A DNA stretch of 64,000 nt from Oscillospiraceae bacterium (GTDB taxonomy: Bacteria > Bacillota > Clostridia > Oscillospirales > Oscillospiraceae): positions 1-64,000 of the forward strand of contig JAAWNQ010000006.1 of NCBI GenBank assembly GCA_022799035.1. The letters run 5' to 3'. Position 1 is the stretch's first letter. Each line of letters opens with the position of its first letter. The notes beneath the pieces were generated by a model that worked only from the letters and a program-made list of their open reading frames with translations, searched no databases and was not told the DNA's origin. A program made the translations under genes and the position numbers. Positions 15,875-26,211 of the stretch are shown piece by piece.

Positions 15875-17146
15875 ATGGCACACACCGCCGAACTCATCGC
15901 CGTAGGCACCGAGCTTCTCCTGGGTAACATCGCCAACACTGATGCCCAGATGCTCTCCAAGGAGCTGTCCGCCCTGGGCATCAACGTTTTTCACCACTCG
16001 GTGGTGGGGGACAATCCCCAGCGGCTCCGGGCTGCGGTGGAGGTGGCCAGGACCCGCTCCGACCTCATCATCACCACCGGAGGGTTAGGCCCCACCTGCG
16101 ACGACCTGACCAAAAACGTGCTGGCCGAGTGCTTTGGGAAAAAGCTGGTCTTCAACCGGGAGGCCGCCCTGCGGATGGAGGCCTATTTCAAGAAACTCCA
16201 CCCGGAAAGCGGCAAAATGACCGAGAACAACTACCAGCAGGCCTATCTGCCCGAGGGCTGCGTCCCCTTCCAGAACGACTGGGGCACCGCCCCCGGCTGT
16301 GGTTTCGAGGTGGACGGGGTCCGGGTCATCATGCTCCCCGGCCCCCCCAGCGAGTGCGGCCCCATGTTCCGGGAGCGGGCGGTGCCCTATCTGCAGGACT
16401 GGACCGACGGGGTCATCCTCAGCCGCTCCCTGCGGATCTTCGGCATGGGGGAATCCGCCGTGGAGGACCAGCTCCGGGAGCACATGAACGCCATGACAAA
16501 CCCCACCCTGGCCCCCTACGCCAAGGAGGGGGAGGTGGAGCTGCGCCTCACCGCCAAGGCCCCCACCCAGGAGGAGGCCCGGGCCCTCCTGACTCCCGCG
16601 GAAACCGCCCTGATCCGGCGGTTCGGGGAGCTGGTCTACGGGGTGGACATCCCCTCCCTGGAGTGGGCCTGTCTCACCCTTTTGAAGGAGAAGGGCCTCA
16701 CCGTCTCGGTGGCGGAAAGCTGCACGGGAGGGCTTTTGTCCAAACGCTTTACCGACCTGCCCGGGGTCTCCGCCGTTTTCAAGGGGGGCGTAGTCAGCTA
16801 CTGGAGCCAGGTCAAGCACGACATCCTGGGGGTCCCCAACGACCTTCTCTTCCAATACGGCGCCGTGTCCGACCCGGTGGCCCGGGCTATGGCCGAGGGG
16901 GTACGGACCCTGGCCGGCTCCGACCTGTCCCTCTCCATCACCGGAGTGGCCGGCCCCGACCCCGACGACCGGGGCAACCCCGTGGGCCTTGTCTATGCGG
17001 CCATCGCCGGCCAGGGGGAGACCTTTGTCCGGGTGATCCACGCCGCCGGCCCCCGGGAGCGGATCCGCACCGTGGCCGCCAGCCACGCCCTGGACCTGCT
17101 GCGGCGAAGGCTGATGGGACTGCCCATGGAAATAGAGAAAAGATAA
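15875..17146 (+). CDS. cinA: CinA: competence/damage-inducible protein, nicotinamide-nucleotide amidase
   Basis: 423 aa from ATG 15875 with AAAGGAGG upstream. The N-terminal MoaB/MogA-like domain is clear (AELIAVGTELLLGNIANTDA, TTGGLGPTCDDLTK), as is the C-terminal PncC amidase domain (SVAESCTGGLLSKRF, SITGVAGPDPDD). Together they remove pyrophosphate and deamidate damaged NAD-derived nucleotides. It is the last gene of the thiI run. The stop codon lies at the edge of an intergenic repeat element, and the last residues MEIEKR are encoded by the purine-rich border of that element. Confidence 0.95.
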   Translation: MAHTAELIAVGTELLLGNIANTDAQMLSKELSALGINVFHHSVVGDNPQRLRAAVEVARTRSDLIITTGGLGPTCDDLTKNVLAECFGKKLVFNREAALRMEAYFKKLHPESGKMTENNYQQAYLPEGCVPFQNDWGTAPGCGFEVDGVRVIMLPGPPSECGPMFRERAVPYLQDWTDGVILSRSLRIFGMGESAVEDQLREHMNAMTNPTLAPYAKEGEVELRLTAKAPTQEEARALLTPAETALIRRFGELVYGVDIPSLEWACLTLLKEKGLTVSVAESCTGGLLSKRFTDLPGVSAVFKGGVVSYWSQVKHDILGVPNDLLFQYGAVSDPVARAMAEGVRTLAGSDLSLSITGVAGPDPDDRGNPVGLVYAAIAGQGETFVRVIHAAGPRERIRTVAASHALDLLRRRLMGLPMEIEKR

Positions 17147-17298
17147 GAGAGAAAAGAGTTTGACCTGTGGCGGCCAAAGGCCGCTATTAAAAATAGTTCA
17201 GCGGAGCTGATGCCGAAGGGGACTCTGCGACCAGCGGGAGCGGGGCCGGCTTCGCCGGACACCATATCTTTTATCTTTTCTCTTTTATCTCTCATCTT
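17130..17298 (+). repeat. Intergenic repeat element, copy A
   Basis: The core is GTGGCGGCCAAAGGCCGC, TATTAAAAATAG, then GCCGGCTTCGCCGGACACC, with purine-rich left and pyrimidine-rich right borders in inverted orientation. This copy carries an extra segment of about 50 bp between the two hairpins, itself with TCAGC/GCTGA. Related copies lie at 54960-55050, 57318-57450 and 61432-61556. Confidence 0.8.
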
Positions 17299-17301
17299 TC
17301 C

Positions 17302-17330
17302 TTGACTTTTTACCCAAAATCGTTTATCCT
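17302..17330 (+). promoter_or_regulatory. Promoter of the BlaI-like gene
   Basis: TTGACT (17302-17307), 17-bp spacer, TATCCT (17325-17330). The BlaI-type dyad TACA-N-TGTA is not evident next to it. Confidence 0.65.
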
Positions 17331-17375
17331 AAAGGTTAGTAAAATGTCAAAAAATCTGGAATCGAGGGGTCTTAT

Positions 17376-17711
17376 ATGTCTGATTACACCAGCCGCCGCA
17401 TCTCTGAAGCGGAGCTTTCCGTCATGGAAGCCCTGTGGGACACAGGTACATCCATGACCGCCAAGGATCTCCAGATCCTGCTGAAGGAGCGCCGGGACTG
17501 GGAGCGCACCACCGTCCGTTCCCTGCTGACCCGCCTCCAGGAGAAGGGCTCCGTCCTGGTAAGCAAGGACTCCGACGTAGCCACCTACGCCCCCGCCTTC
17601 ACCAAGGAGGAGTACGGCTGGGACCTGGCGGAGGTGCTGGTCCACCGTCTCTACGGCGGCAAAGCCGAGTCCCTGGTAGAGACCCTGAAGGCCCATGGCC
17701 TGCTGAAGTAA
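17376..17711 (+). CDS. BlaI/MecI/CopY-family transcriptional repressor
   Basis: 111 aa winged-helix protein. RISEAELSVMEALWDTG, then TAKDLQILLKERRDWERTTVRSLLTRL is the classic BlaI/CopY DNA-binding domain, followed by YAPAFTKEEYGWDLAEVLVHRLYGG for dimerisation. Family members repress beta-lactamase, mec or copper genes. No BlaR-type sensor protease or copper transporter is adjacent, so its target lies elsewhere. It has its own promoter and terminator. Confidence 0.85.
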   Translation: MSDYTSRRISEAELSVMEALWDTGTSMTAKDLQILLKERRDWERTTVRSLLTRLQEKGSVLVSKDSDVATYAPAFTKEEYGWDLAEVLVHRLYGGKAESLVETLKAHGLLK

Positions 17712-17724
17712 CCGTCAAATCCCC

Positions 17725-17774
17725 GGCACGGAGCGTATTTTCCAAAAGGGAAATGCGCTCCGTGCTTCTTTTTG
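17725..17774 (+). terminator. Terminator of the BlaI-like gene
   Basis: GCACGGAGCG...AAATGCGCTCCGTGC followed by TTCTTTTT. Confidence 0.8.
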
Positions 17775-17786
17775 GTATAAAACCCA

Positions 17787-17815
17787 TTGATTTTCCCCAT
17801 TTTGTAGAGTATAAT
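17787..17815 (+). promoter_or_regulatory. Promoter of typA
   Basis: TTGATT (17787-17792), 17-bp spacer, TATAAT (17810-17815). Confidence 0.8.
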
Positions 17816-17869
17816 AGCAAATCGTATGAGCTTTTATTCTGAACCGCAAAAGATTTGAGGTGCGTAAAT

Positions 17870-19693
17870 TTGCAGAACGATAAACTTCGCAACGTAGCCA
17901 TCATTGCCCACGTGGACCATGGCAAAACCACCCTGGTGGACGAGATGCTCAAGCAGGGCGGCATCTACCGGGAGAACCAGGCCACTGTGGACCGGGTCAT
18001 GGACTCCGGGGACCTGGAGCGGGAGCGGGGCATCACCATCCTGGCCAAGAACACCGCCGTCCACTATAAGGACGCCAAGATCAATGTGGTGGACACCCCG
18101 GGCCACGCCGACTTCGGCGGCGAGGTGGAGCGGATCCTGAAGATGGTCAACGGGGTCATCCTCCTGGTGGACGCCGCCGAGGGTCCCATGCCCCAGACCC
18201 GCTTCGTGCTGAGCCGGGCCCTGGAGCTGGGCCACCGGGTCATCGTGGTGGTGAACAAGATCGACCGCCCCGACCAGCGCATCCACGAGGTGGTGGACGA
18301 GGTACTGGAGCTTCTCCTGGATCTGGACGCCACCGACGAGCAGCTGGACTCCCCCATGCTCTTCTGCTCCGGCCGAAACGGCACCGCCTCCTTCTCCCCC
18401 GATGTGCCGGGCACCGATTTGACCCCCCTGTTTGACACCATTATGGACTATATCCCCGCTCCCGAGGCGGACGTGGACGCCCCCTTCCAGATGCTGGTGA
18501 GCTCCATTGACTACAATGAGTTCGTGGGCCGCATTGCCGTGGGCCGCATTGAGCGGGGCGCCATCAAGCAGAACGACGAGATCGCGGTGTGCAACTTCCA
18601 CACCCCTGACGCCGCCCCCAAGAAGGCCAAGGCCACCGCCCTCTACACCTTCGACGGTCTCGCCAAGGTCCCGGCCGCCGAGGCCGCCGCGGGAGAGATC
18701 ATCGCCATGAGCGGCATCGGCGACATCACCATCGGCGACACCATCTGTGCCCCCGCCGCCGTGGAGCCCATGGAGTTCGTAAAGATCTCCGCCCCCACCA
18801 TGGAGATGACCTTCTCGGTGAACGACTCCCCCTTCGCCGGTAAGGAGGGCAAGTTCGTCACCTCCCGCCAGCTCCGGGAGCGGCTCCAGCGGGAGACCCT
18901 GAAGGACGTGTCCATCCGGGTCACCGAGACCGACAACACCGACTCCTTCAATGTGGCCGGCCGGGGAGAGATGAGCCTCTCCATCCTCATGGAGACCATG
19001 CGCCGGGAGGGCTACGAGTTCCAGGTCTCTCCCCCCCGGGTCCTCTTTCAGGAGATCGACGGCAAGAAATGTGAGCCTATCGAGCGCCTGGTGGTGGACG
19101 TGCCCGCCGACTGCGTGGGCAGCGTGATCGAGGCCATCGGCAAGCGGAAAGGGGACATGCTGGACATGACCCCCGTGGGCAACCGCATGAAGGTACAGTT
19201 CCTGGTCCCCTCCCGGGGCCTGTTTGGCTACCGTAACGAGTTCCTCACCGCCACCAAGGGGGAGGGCATCATGGCCTCCGTCTTTGAGGAGTACGCCCCC
19301 ATGAAGGGGGAGATCGCCCGCCGGAACACCGGCTCCCTGGTGGCCTTCGAAACCGGGGAGGCTGTGACCTACGGTCTGTTCAACGCCCAGGAGCGGGGGG
19401 CCCTCTTCATTGGGGCGGGCACTCCCGTCTACGCGGGTATGATCGTGGGCGAGTGCCCCAAGCAGGAGGACATTTCGGTGAACGTATGCAAGAAAAAGCA
19501 GCTGACCAATATGCGGGCCTCCGGCTCTGACGAGGCCCTGCGCCTGGTGCCCCCCCGCCAGATGAGCCTGGAGCAGGACCTGGAGTTCCTGGCCGACGAC
19601 GAGCTTCTGGAATGCACCCCGGAGAACCTTCGCCTTCGCAAGCGTATCCTGGACCACGGTATGCGGATGCGGGAGGCCAGCAAGAAGAAGTAA
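17870..19693 (+). CDS. typA: Translational GTPase TypA/BipA
   Basis: 607 aa from TTG 17870, chosen because GAGGTG at 17857-17862 has the right spacing and the family begins just before [16 protein letters not shown]. The G-domain motifs are [26 protein letters not shown] and NKIDRPD. Domain II, two EF-G-like domains and the BipA C-terminal domain follow ([26 protein letters not shown]). It is a ribosome-binding GTPase that helps 50S assembly and stress adaptation. It stands alone between its promoter and terminator. Confidence 0.95.
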   Translation: MQNDKLRNVAIIAHVDHGKTTLVDEMLKQGGIYRENQATVDRVMDSGDLERERGITILAKNTAVHYKDAKINVVDTPGHADFGGEVERILKMVNGVILLVDAAEGPMPQTRFVLSRALELGHRVIVVVNKIDRPDQRIHEVVDEVLELLLDLDATDEQLDSPMLFCSGRNGTASFSPDVPGTDLTPLFDTIMDYIPAPEADVDAPFQMLVSSIDYNEFVGRIAVGRIERGAIKQNDEIAVCNFHTPDAAPKKAKATALYTFDGLAKVPAAEAAAGEIIAMSGIGDITIGDTICAPAAVEPMEFVKISAPTMEMTFSVNDSPFAGKEGKFVTSRQLRERLQRETLKDVSIRVTETDNTDSFNVAGRGEMSLSILMETMRREGYEFQVSPPRVLFQEIDGKKCEPIERLVVDVPADCVGSVIEAIGKRKGDMLDMTPVGNRMKVQFLVPSRGLFGYRNEFLTATKGEGIMASVFEEYAPMKGEIARRNTGSLVAFETGEAVTYGLFNAQERGALFIGAGTPVYAGMIVGECPKQEDISVNVCKKKQLTNMRASGSDEALRLVPPRQMSLEQDLEFLADDELLECTPENLRLRKRILDHGMRMREASKKK

Positions 19694-19699
19694 AAAGGC

Positions 19700-19737
19700 G
19701 GACCGCGTGGTACCCGGTACCACGCGGTCTCTTTTCC
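19700..19737 (+). terminator. Terminator of typA
   Basis: GACCGCGTGGTAC / GTACCACGCGGTC with a short loop, followed by TCTTTTCCC. Confidence 0.8.
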
Positions 19738-19751
19738 CTCCCCTAATTTTC

Positions 19752-19779
19752 TTGCTTTTTTTCAAATATGGCGTATAAT
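19752..19779 (+). promoter_or_regulatory. Promoter of ridA
   Basis: TTGCTT (19752-19757), 16-bp spacer, TATAAT (19774-19779). AGAAGGAGG is the ribosome site before ATG 19830. Confidence 0.7.
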
Positions 19780-19829
19780 AAAAATGCGCTTTTATTTAAC
19801 CCTTAAACTATGAGAAGGAGGAAATTTTT

Positions 19830-20207
19830 ATGAACAAGACCATCGCGACCACTTCCGCTCCCGCCGCCGTAGGGCCTTACTGCCAGGCCAAGCTGTGCGG
19901 CAACACCCTCTACACCTCCGGCCAGCTGGGGCTGGTGCCTGCCACCGGCAAGCTGGCCGAGGGGGGCGTGGAGGCCCAGGCCAAGCAAGCCCTGGAGAAT
20001 CTGGGAGCCGTCCTTCACGAGGCCGGCATGACCTTTGCCGATGTGGCCAAAACCACCTGCTTCCTGGCCGATATTGCCGACTTTGCCGCCTTCAACGGCG
20101 TCTACGCCCAGTATTTCCAGGGGGAGGTCCCCGCCCGCTCCTGCTTTGCCGTCAAGTCCCTCCCCCTGGGGGGCCTGGTGGAGATCGAGTGCGTGGCGGT
20201 AAAATAA
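19830..20207 (+). CDS. ridA: RidA family enamine/imine deaminase
   Basis: 125 aa, the usual length. It contains APAAVGPYCQAKLCGNTLYTSGQ at the start, NLGAVLHEAGMTFADVAKTTCFLADIADF, and the C-terminal PARSCFAVKSLPLGGLVEIE with the substrate-binding Arg and Glu. It hydrolyses reactive 2-aminoacrylate-type enamines released by PLP enzymes. It acts as a trimer in the cytoplasm. Monocistronic. Confidence 0.93.
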   Translation: MNKTIATTSAPAAVGPYCQAKLCGNTLYTSGQLGLVPATGKLAEGGVEAQAKQALENLGAVLHEAGMTFADVAKTTCFLADIADFAAFNGVYAQYFQGEVPARSCFAVKSLPLGGLVEIECVAVK

Positions 20208-20221
20208 GCTGCCTTCCATAA

Positions 20222-20258
20222 AAAGGGCCCCCGTCCTCCCGGACGGGGGCCCTTTTTT
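20222..20258. terminator. Bidirectional terminator
   Basis: AAGGGCCCCCGTCC / GGACGGGGGCCCTT with loop TCCC, A-run and T-run on either side. It lies between convergent ridA and the SLH gene. Confidence 0.85.
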
Positions 20259-21843
20259 ATTCAAACCGGATGCGGCAGACGCCCCACTCCCCGTTCACCC
20301 ATGTCCAGACAAACCCCTCCCCGGTCTTGTTCACCGGACTCACCCCCTGGAACTTAGGGGTCACGGGGATGTGGTCGGCGTTATAATACCTCTCCATCCA
20401 ATGGTTGGCCATCACCGTGTTCCCGTTCCTGTCCCGGAAGGCGGCAAAGCTGGTGTCCTCATCCCAGAGGACAAACTCCGTCTCCTCCCCGTCCCACAGG
20501 GGCCGGGCCGCCGCCAGATACTCCTCATAGCTCCGGTAGGAGACCGCCATGGCCCCCGTCTCCACGTCAAAGAGGCCGTATTCCATCTCATCCTCCATCG
20601 GGTCGGAGCCCGGTCTCCGCCGTTCCACCGTGGCGTAGCGGCTGTCCCCGGCGGCGTAGGGGGCGGGGGAACCCCAGACCCATCCCCCCTCCAGCTCCGT
20701 CTCAAAAATAGTGCCATCGGCACAGAAAATACCCCGCCGCCAGCGGTCCTCCGCCTTCTCAAACCGCTCCACCGGCAGCCAGTCCGCCCCCTCACCACGG
20801 CCGCTTCCCGGAGCCTCCCAGCCCTGAAGATCCACAGGCGTGAGGGTATAGCTGAGGTAGGGCAGCCCCTTGGGCGGGGTCTGCACCCGCTGGCTCCCGT
20901 CCAGCACCCGGGCTACCATGACAGCGGCCTGGGCCCGGGTCAGGGTCCCCATGTCGTCAAAGGTTCCATACTCGTCCGTGCCGGTGAGCACCCCCGCCTC
21001 ATAGAGCCGGAAGAGCTGCTCGTTCCCCCAGCCGTAGTCGTAGTCGTTCCGCTCCTTGTCGGGCAGCTCCTTCACCTCATAGAGCCGGGGCAGCTCCCCC
21101 GCCGCCTCGCCCAGGGCATTGGCGAACTGATACCGGCAGGTCTCCTCCAGCCCCACCCAGTCAAAGCCCAGGCCCCGGCCCAGCTCCCAGAAGCCCGGGG
21201 TGGCCTCCCCGTCCAACCCCCAGGCCTCGGCGGTGTATACCGCGTCCCGGTACCACTCCCCCGCCTTGGGATATCCCTTCTCACAGAAGGCGTGGTACGC
21301 CTTGGACAGCTCCTCATCCTCCCAGTCCGGGTAGAAGGAGATGGAGTGTCCTTCGTTATTCTGGGCGACGCCGGAGATACTCCTACCGCCAAAATCCACA
21401 GTGGCGGCCCGGGCGTCCACCGTTTTGGCCCACTCTCCCTGCTCCGGCGTCAGGTAAAAGCACAGGTGGGCGGACTCGTACTTCCTGCCCGAGCGCATGA
21501 AGAAGGTCTCCTCCATGTTCCCCTCCACCACCATGCCGTCGGCCAGGGTAAAGATCACGCTCCCCCAATCCTCCGGGGCCTTCTCCAGCTCCCCGCTCCC
21601 GCCCCGTTGGAGGTCATAGATCCGCAGGGCCAGGGTGAGGCACTGGGCCTTGGAGAGCTGTTGGTCAGGGGAGAAGAGCCCCTCCCCGGTGCCGATCATC
21701 ACACCCTTTTCGGCGCAGGTTTTTACCCCCTGCTCAAACCAGCTTCCGGCGGGGACGTCGGAAAAATCCGTCTCCCCGGCGGCCAGGGCGGGGACTTGGA
21801 GCAGAGCGGCGCACAGCAGCAAAGCAAACCAGCTTCCTTTCAC
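20257..21843 (-). CDS. Secreted S-layer-homology-domain protein
   Basis: 528 aa from GTG 21843 (GGGGGATCCTCC upstream). The signal peptide is at 1-22. An SLH motif lies at about 25-80 (TDFSDVPAGSWFEQGVKTCAEKG, FSPDQQLSKAQCLTLALRIY) and a second at about 275-320 (TGTDEYGTFDDMGTLTRAQA). The rest is a Trp/Tyr-rich region with no recognised enzyme motif. SLH domains attach proteins to pyruvylated wall polymers. The promoter carries three phased TTTGTAAC boxes, which suggests control by a response regulator. Confidence 0.75.
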   Translation of the reverse strand: MKGSWFALLLCAALLQVPALAAGETDFSDVPAGSWFEQGVKTCAEKGVMIGTGEGLFSPDQQLSKAQCLTLALRIYDLQRGGSGELEKAPEDWGSVIFTLADGMVVEGNMEETFFMRSGRKYESAHLCFYLTPEQGEWAKTVDARAATVDFGGRSISGVAQNNEGHSISFYPDWEDEELSKAYHAFCEKGYPKAGEWYRDAVYTAEAWGLDGEATPGFWELGRGLGFDWVGLEETCRYQFANALGEAAGELPRLYEVKELPDKERNDYDYGWGNEQLFRLYEAGVLTGTDEYGTFDDMGTLTRAQAAVMVARVLDGSQRVQTPPKGLPYLSYTLTPVDLQGWEAPGSGRGEGADWLPVERFEKAEDRWRRGIFCADGTIFETELEGGWVWGSPAPYAAGDSRYATVERRRPGSDPMEDEMEYGLFDVETGAMAVSYRSYEEYLAAARPLWDGEETEFVLWDEDTSFAAFRDRNGNTVMANHWMERYYNADHIPVTPKFQGVSPVNKTGEGFVWTWVNGEWGVCRIRFE

Positions 21844-21872
21844 GGAGGATCCCCCTTTCTATTTCTGCTCTT

Positions 21873-21945
21873 ATCATACCATACATAGCGAAGGAGGGCA
21901 AATGGGAATCGCAAAAGGTTACAAAGAGTTACAAATGGTTACAAA
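21873..21945 (-). promoter_or_regulatory. Promoter with three phased TTTGTAAC boxes
   Basis: On minus: -35 TTGCCC (21901-21896), 17 bp, -10 TATGAT (21878-21873). Upstream lie three direct repeats TTTGTAAC at 21945-21938, 21935-21928 and 21925-21918, exactly 10 bp apart and on one DNA face. The first overlaps the stop codon of the MFS gene. Confidence 0.65.
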
Positions 21946-23129
21946 TTAGCAACAGTCCCCTCCCGTTTTTCCCCGGCGCTCTTTTTCAGCAGCCGCTCGT
22001 GGCCGAGGACCATCAGCCCCAGCAGAAGCAAGAGGAAAAAGGGCAGCAGGCCCGTCCCCAGACGGTCAGCCAGGACCCCAAAGAGAGACGGCATGAGAAG
22101 GCTCCCGGTGTAGGCGCTGGCCATCTGGACTCCGATAATGGCCTGAGAGCGTTCTGTGCCAAAGAGGTCCGGGATGGAGTGGATGATGCTGGGGTAGATG
22201 GGGGCGCAGCCCAGGCCCACCAAAATAAGCCCTGCCAGCGCCACCCCCGGCCCCGCCGGAAGGAGAAGGGCAACCGCCCCCAAAAGGATGAGCCCCTGGC
22301 CCAGGCGGATCATCTGGTGGTCCCCCAGCTTGAAGGTGATAAAGCCGCAGACCACTCTCCCCACGGTGATCCCCAGATAAAACAGCCCCGCCTGGGCCGC
22401 CGCCGTCCCGGTCTCCACCCCCCGGGCCAGGGAGAGGTAGCTTCCCGCCCACAACCCCGCCCCGGACTCCAGGGCGCAATAGCAGAAAAACATGGCGATG
22501 ATGGCCCGCACCCCTGGGATGGCGAAGATCTCCCTCAGGGAGAGGGGCCGATCCGGCCTCCCCTCCTCCCCGGAGGGCTCTCCCTTCCCCCTCCAAAGAG
22601 GGAGGGAGAACACCAGCAGTGCAGTAAGGGCGATCTGGAGCAGGGCCACCGCCCGGTAGCCCATGTTCCACCCCAGATCCCCGGTCAAGGCCCAGCCCAT
22701 AATGTAGGGCCCCGCCGTGGCCCCGATCCCCCACATGCAGTGAAGCCAGCTCATGTGGCGGCTGGCGTAGTGGAGGGCCACGTAATTGTTGAGGGCGGCG
22801 TCCACGCTCCCCGCCCCCAGGCCGTAGGGGATGGCCCACAGGCACAGAAGCCAGAAGGAATGACTTATGGAAAAGCCCCAGAGGGCTGCCGCCGTAAGCC
22901 CTACGCTGACGGCGGTGACCTTCCCCGCCCCGAAGCGGCGGGTGAGCCGGTCGCTTTGGAGGCTGGAGAAGATGGTCCCCAGGGAGATGATCATGGAGAT
23001 GGCCCCGGCGTAGGACACAGGGACCCCAAACTGGGGGTACATGGTGGGCCAGGCCGAGCCCAGAAGGGCGTCGGGCAGGCCCAGACTGATAAAGGAAAGG
23101 TAGATCATCGCCAGCAGAAGATGGGTCAC
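21939..23129 (-). CDS. Major facilitator superfamily permease
   Basis: 396 aa, 12 membrane helices, from GTG 23129 with GAAAGGGGG upstream. The MFS A-motif variant is SSLQSDRLTRRFGAGKVTA in loop 2-3, and loop 8-9 has GRVVCGFITFKLGDHQMIRLG. The shape resembles fucose-permease-like members of the MFS. The substrate is unknown. The stop codon falls within the regulatory boxes of the next gene. Confidence 0.8.
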   Translation of the reverse strand: MTHLLLAMIYLSFISLGLPDALLGSAWPTMYPQFGVPVSYAGAISMIISLGTIFSSLQSDRLTRRFGAGKVTAVSVGLTAAALWGFSISHSFWLLCLWAIPYGLGAGSVDAALNNYVALHYASRHMSWLHCMWGIGATAGPYIMGWALTGDLGWNMGYRAVALLQIALTALLVFSLPLWRGKGEPSGEEGRPDRPLSLREIFAIPGVRAIIAMFFCYCALESGAGLWAGSYLSLARGVETGTAAAQAGLFYLGITVGRVVCGFITFKLGDHQMIRLGQGLILLGAVALLLPAGPGVALAGLILVGLGCAPIYPSIIHSIPDLFGTERSQAIIGVQMASAYTGSLLMPSLFGVLADRLGTGLLPFFLLLLLGLMVLGHERLLKKSAGEKREGTVANL

Positions 23130-23246
23130 AGAGGGTTCCCCCTTTCAAGTTTGCCCGCCTATCATACCACCCGGCGGCGGAATTGGCAAGGCGGCGGGGC
23201 GGCTTTTTTCTCCCCCTCCCCCGGCGTGGTGGGAGAAGGGTGGAAA

Positions 23247-23294
23247 AGGGAGACAGCAGGGAGGGCCTTTGGGCCGTCCCTGCTGTCTTTTTTG
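23247..23294. terminator. Terminator of the beta-glucoside operon
   Basis: A 16-bp stem GACAGCAGGGAGGGCC / GGCCGTCCCTGCTGTC with one mismatch. The T-run is on the plus side; reading out of the operon on minus the tract is CCCTTTTCC, so efficiency is uncertain. Confidence 0.6.
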
Positions 23295-23300
23295 GGGGGA

Positions 23301-24719
<1,419 letters not shown>

Positions 24720-26099
24720 TTACCCCTTCTTCTCGTCCTTGAAGAGCACAAAGGATACCGCAAAGCTGACCACAAAGGCGATGGCCGCGCCGGCGCAGGC
24801 AAAATAGAAGTTGGACATGGGAGCCTCCAGGCCGATGTAGCTGGGCAGGGTCAGCAGTCCGGGGGAGCCGCCGGAGAAGTTCTTAGTCTTCATAATGCCC
24901 ATGAAGAAGCCGCCCACACCGCCGCCGGCCATGGCGGCGATCATGTTGGTCTTGATCTTCATGGTGACGCCGTAGAGGACAGGCTCGGTGATGCCGCACA
25001 CGGCGGTGATGCCGGTGGCGGAGGAGAGCTGCTTGAGCTGGCTGTCCTTGGTCTTGAGGGAGACGGCCAGGGCCGCGGCGCCCTGGGCCACGTTGGAGGC
25101 CAGCTGGCCGGGGTAGATAATGGTGTCAAAGCCCAGGGTCATACGGTTGTTGATACCGATGGAGGTGAGGGCGTGGTGGGTGCCCGTCATGACCAGGAAG
25201 GGCAGGAACAGGCCCAGCAGGGTGGGAGCCAGCCAGGGGGCCACCTTGCCCAGACCGTTGACGAAATTACCCAGCCAGGTGGAGATCACATAGCCCACAG
25301 GACCCAGCACGCACAGGGTGGCGATGCCCACCACGAACATGGTGATGAGGGGGGCGGTGAAGAAGCGGACGGGCTTGGGGGAGATCTTGTTGGCAAAGGG
25401 CTCCACCTTGGACATGAGGAGCACGCCCAGGAGGATGGGGATGACAGAGGAGGCGTAGGTGGCGTTATAGATGGGCAGGCCGAAGATACGGATGGCCTCC
25501 CCGGTCTCCTTGGCCCCGGCCACCAGGTTCACGAAGTTGGGGTGGATCAGCATACCGCCCAGCATCATGGCCAGGTACACGTTGCAGCCCAGCTTCTTGG
25601 CGGCGGAGCCGGCCAGGAGGATGGGCAGGAAGTAGAAGGTGGCGTCGGCCATGAAGTTGATGACCTGATAGGTGCTGGAGGTGTTGTTCACCAGCTTGAA
25701 GGCCACCAGGATAGCCAGCACCGCTTTCAGCATACCGGAGGCGGTGAGGGCGGGGAGGACGGGGGTAAAGATGCCGCTGATGGTGTCAATGATCCGCTCG
25801 GCCAGGTTGCCCTTGGGGGCCTCGTTGCCGCCGGCGGGGGTGTCGCCCCCGTTGTCCAGAAGGGCGGAGACCTTCAGGTAGACCTGGGAGACCTCGGGGC
25901 CGATGACGATCTGGTACTGGCCGCCGGCCTGGACTACCCCCAGTACGCCGGGGATCTTTTTGATCTCCTCCTCCTTGGGGATGCCCGCGTCCTTCAGGTT
26001 AAAGCGGAGACGGGTGATGCAGTGGGTGGCGGAGGAGACGTTCTCCTTGCCGCCTACCGCCGCCAGAACGTCGGCGGCCAGCTTGCTGTGATCTGCCAT
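24720..26099 (-). CDS. PTS beta-glucoside-specific EIIBC component
   Basis: 459 aa. The IIB domain is at 1-85, with phosphorylation site Cys27 in ATHCITRLRF. A linker runs to about 105, and the IIC domain of about 10 membrane helices follows (IFTPVLPALTASGMLKAVL, GTHHALTSIGINNRM, CGITEPVLYGVTMK). The usual C-terminal IIA domain is missing, so a separate IIA protein must serve it. It imports and phosphorylates aryl- or cello-type beta-glucosides for the GH1 enzyme. A RAT-like site lies between it and the antiterminator gene. Confidence 0.93.
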   Translation of the reverse strand: MADHSKLAADVLAAVGGKENVSSATHCITRLRFNLKDAGIPKEEEIKKIPGVLGVVQAGGQYQIVIGPEVSQVYLKVSALLDNGGDTPAGGNEAPKGNLAERIIDTISGIFTPVLPALTASGMLKAVLAILVAFKLVNNTSSTYQVINFMADATFYFLPILLAGSAAKKLGCNVYLAMMLGGMLIHPNFVNLVAGAKETGEAIRIFGLPIYNATYASSVIPILLGVLLMSKVEPFANKISPKPVRFFTAPLITMFVVGIATLCVLGPVGYVISTWLGNFVNGLGKVAPWLAPTLLGLFLPFLVMTGTHHALTSIGINNRMTLGFDTIIYPGQLASNVAQGAAALAVSLKTKDSQLKQLSSATGITAVCGITEPVLYGVTMKIKTNMIAAMAGGGVGGFFMGIMKTKNFSGGSPGLLTLPSYIGLEAPMSNFYFACAGAAIAFVVSFAVSFVLFKDEKKG

Positions 26100-26181
26100 A
26101 GTTGGATTCTCCTTTTTGAAGTTGTTTTTTTGCTCCGGCGGGCGCGCTTCCGCCGGGGCGGGGGCTTATCAACTCCAAGGA

Positions 26182-26211
26182 GGTCATGCCCTGTCCGACA
26201 GGTTACATTCC
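26182..26211 (-). promoter_or_regulatory. RAT-like antiterminator site 3 (between antiterminator gene and PTS)
   Basis: On minus it reads GGAATGTAACC...GGGCATGACC, the same half-sites as the two leader sites. It overlaps the last codons and TAA stop of the antiterminator gene. A strong GC hairpin follows at about 26135-26160, but it is not followed by T residues on minus. Confidence 0.65.

Noticed and set aside
17376-17711. BlaI-like gene as part of a beta-lactamase resistance locus
   Set aside because: No BlaR/MecR sensor or beta-lactamase lies nearby; only the repressor-family assignment is kept.
26135-26160. Hairpin after RAT site 3 as a standard terminator
   Set aside because: On the transcribed strand the stem is followed by A residues, not U; it may still take part in control, but it is not called a terminator.
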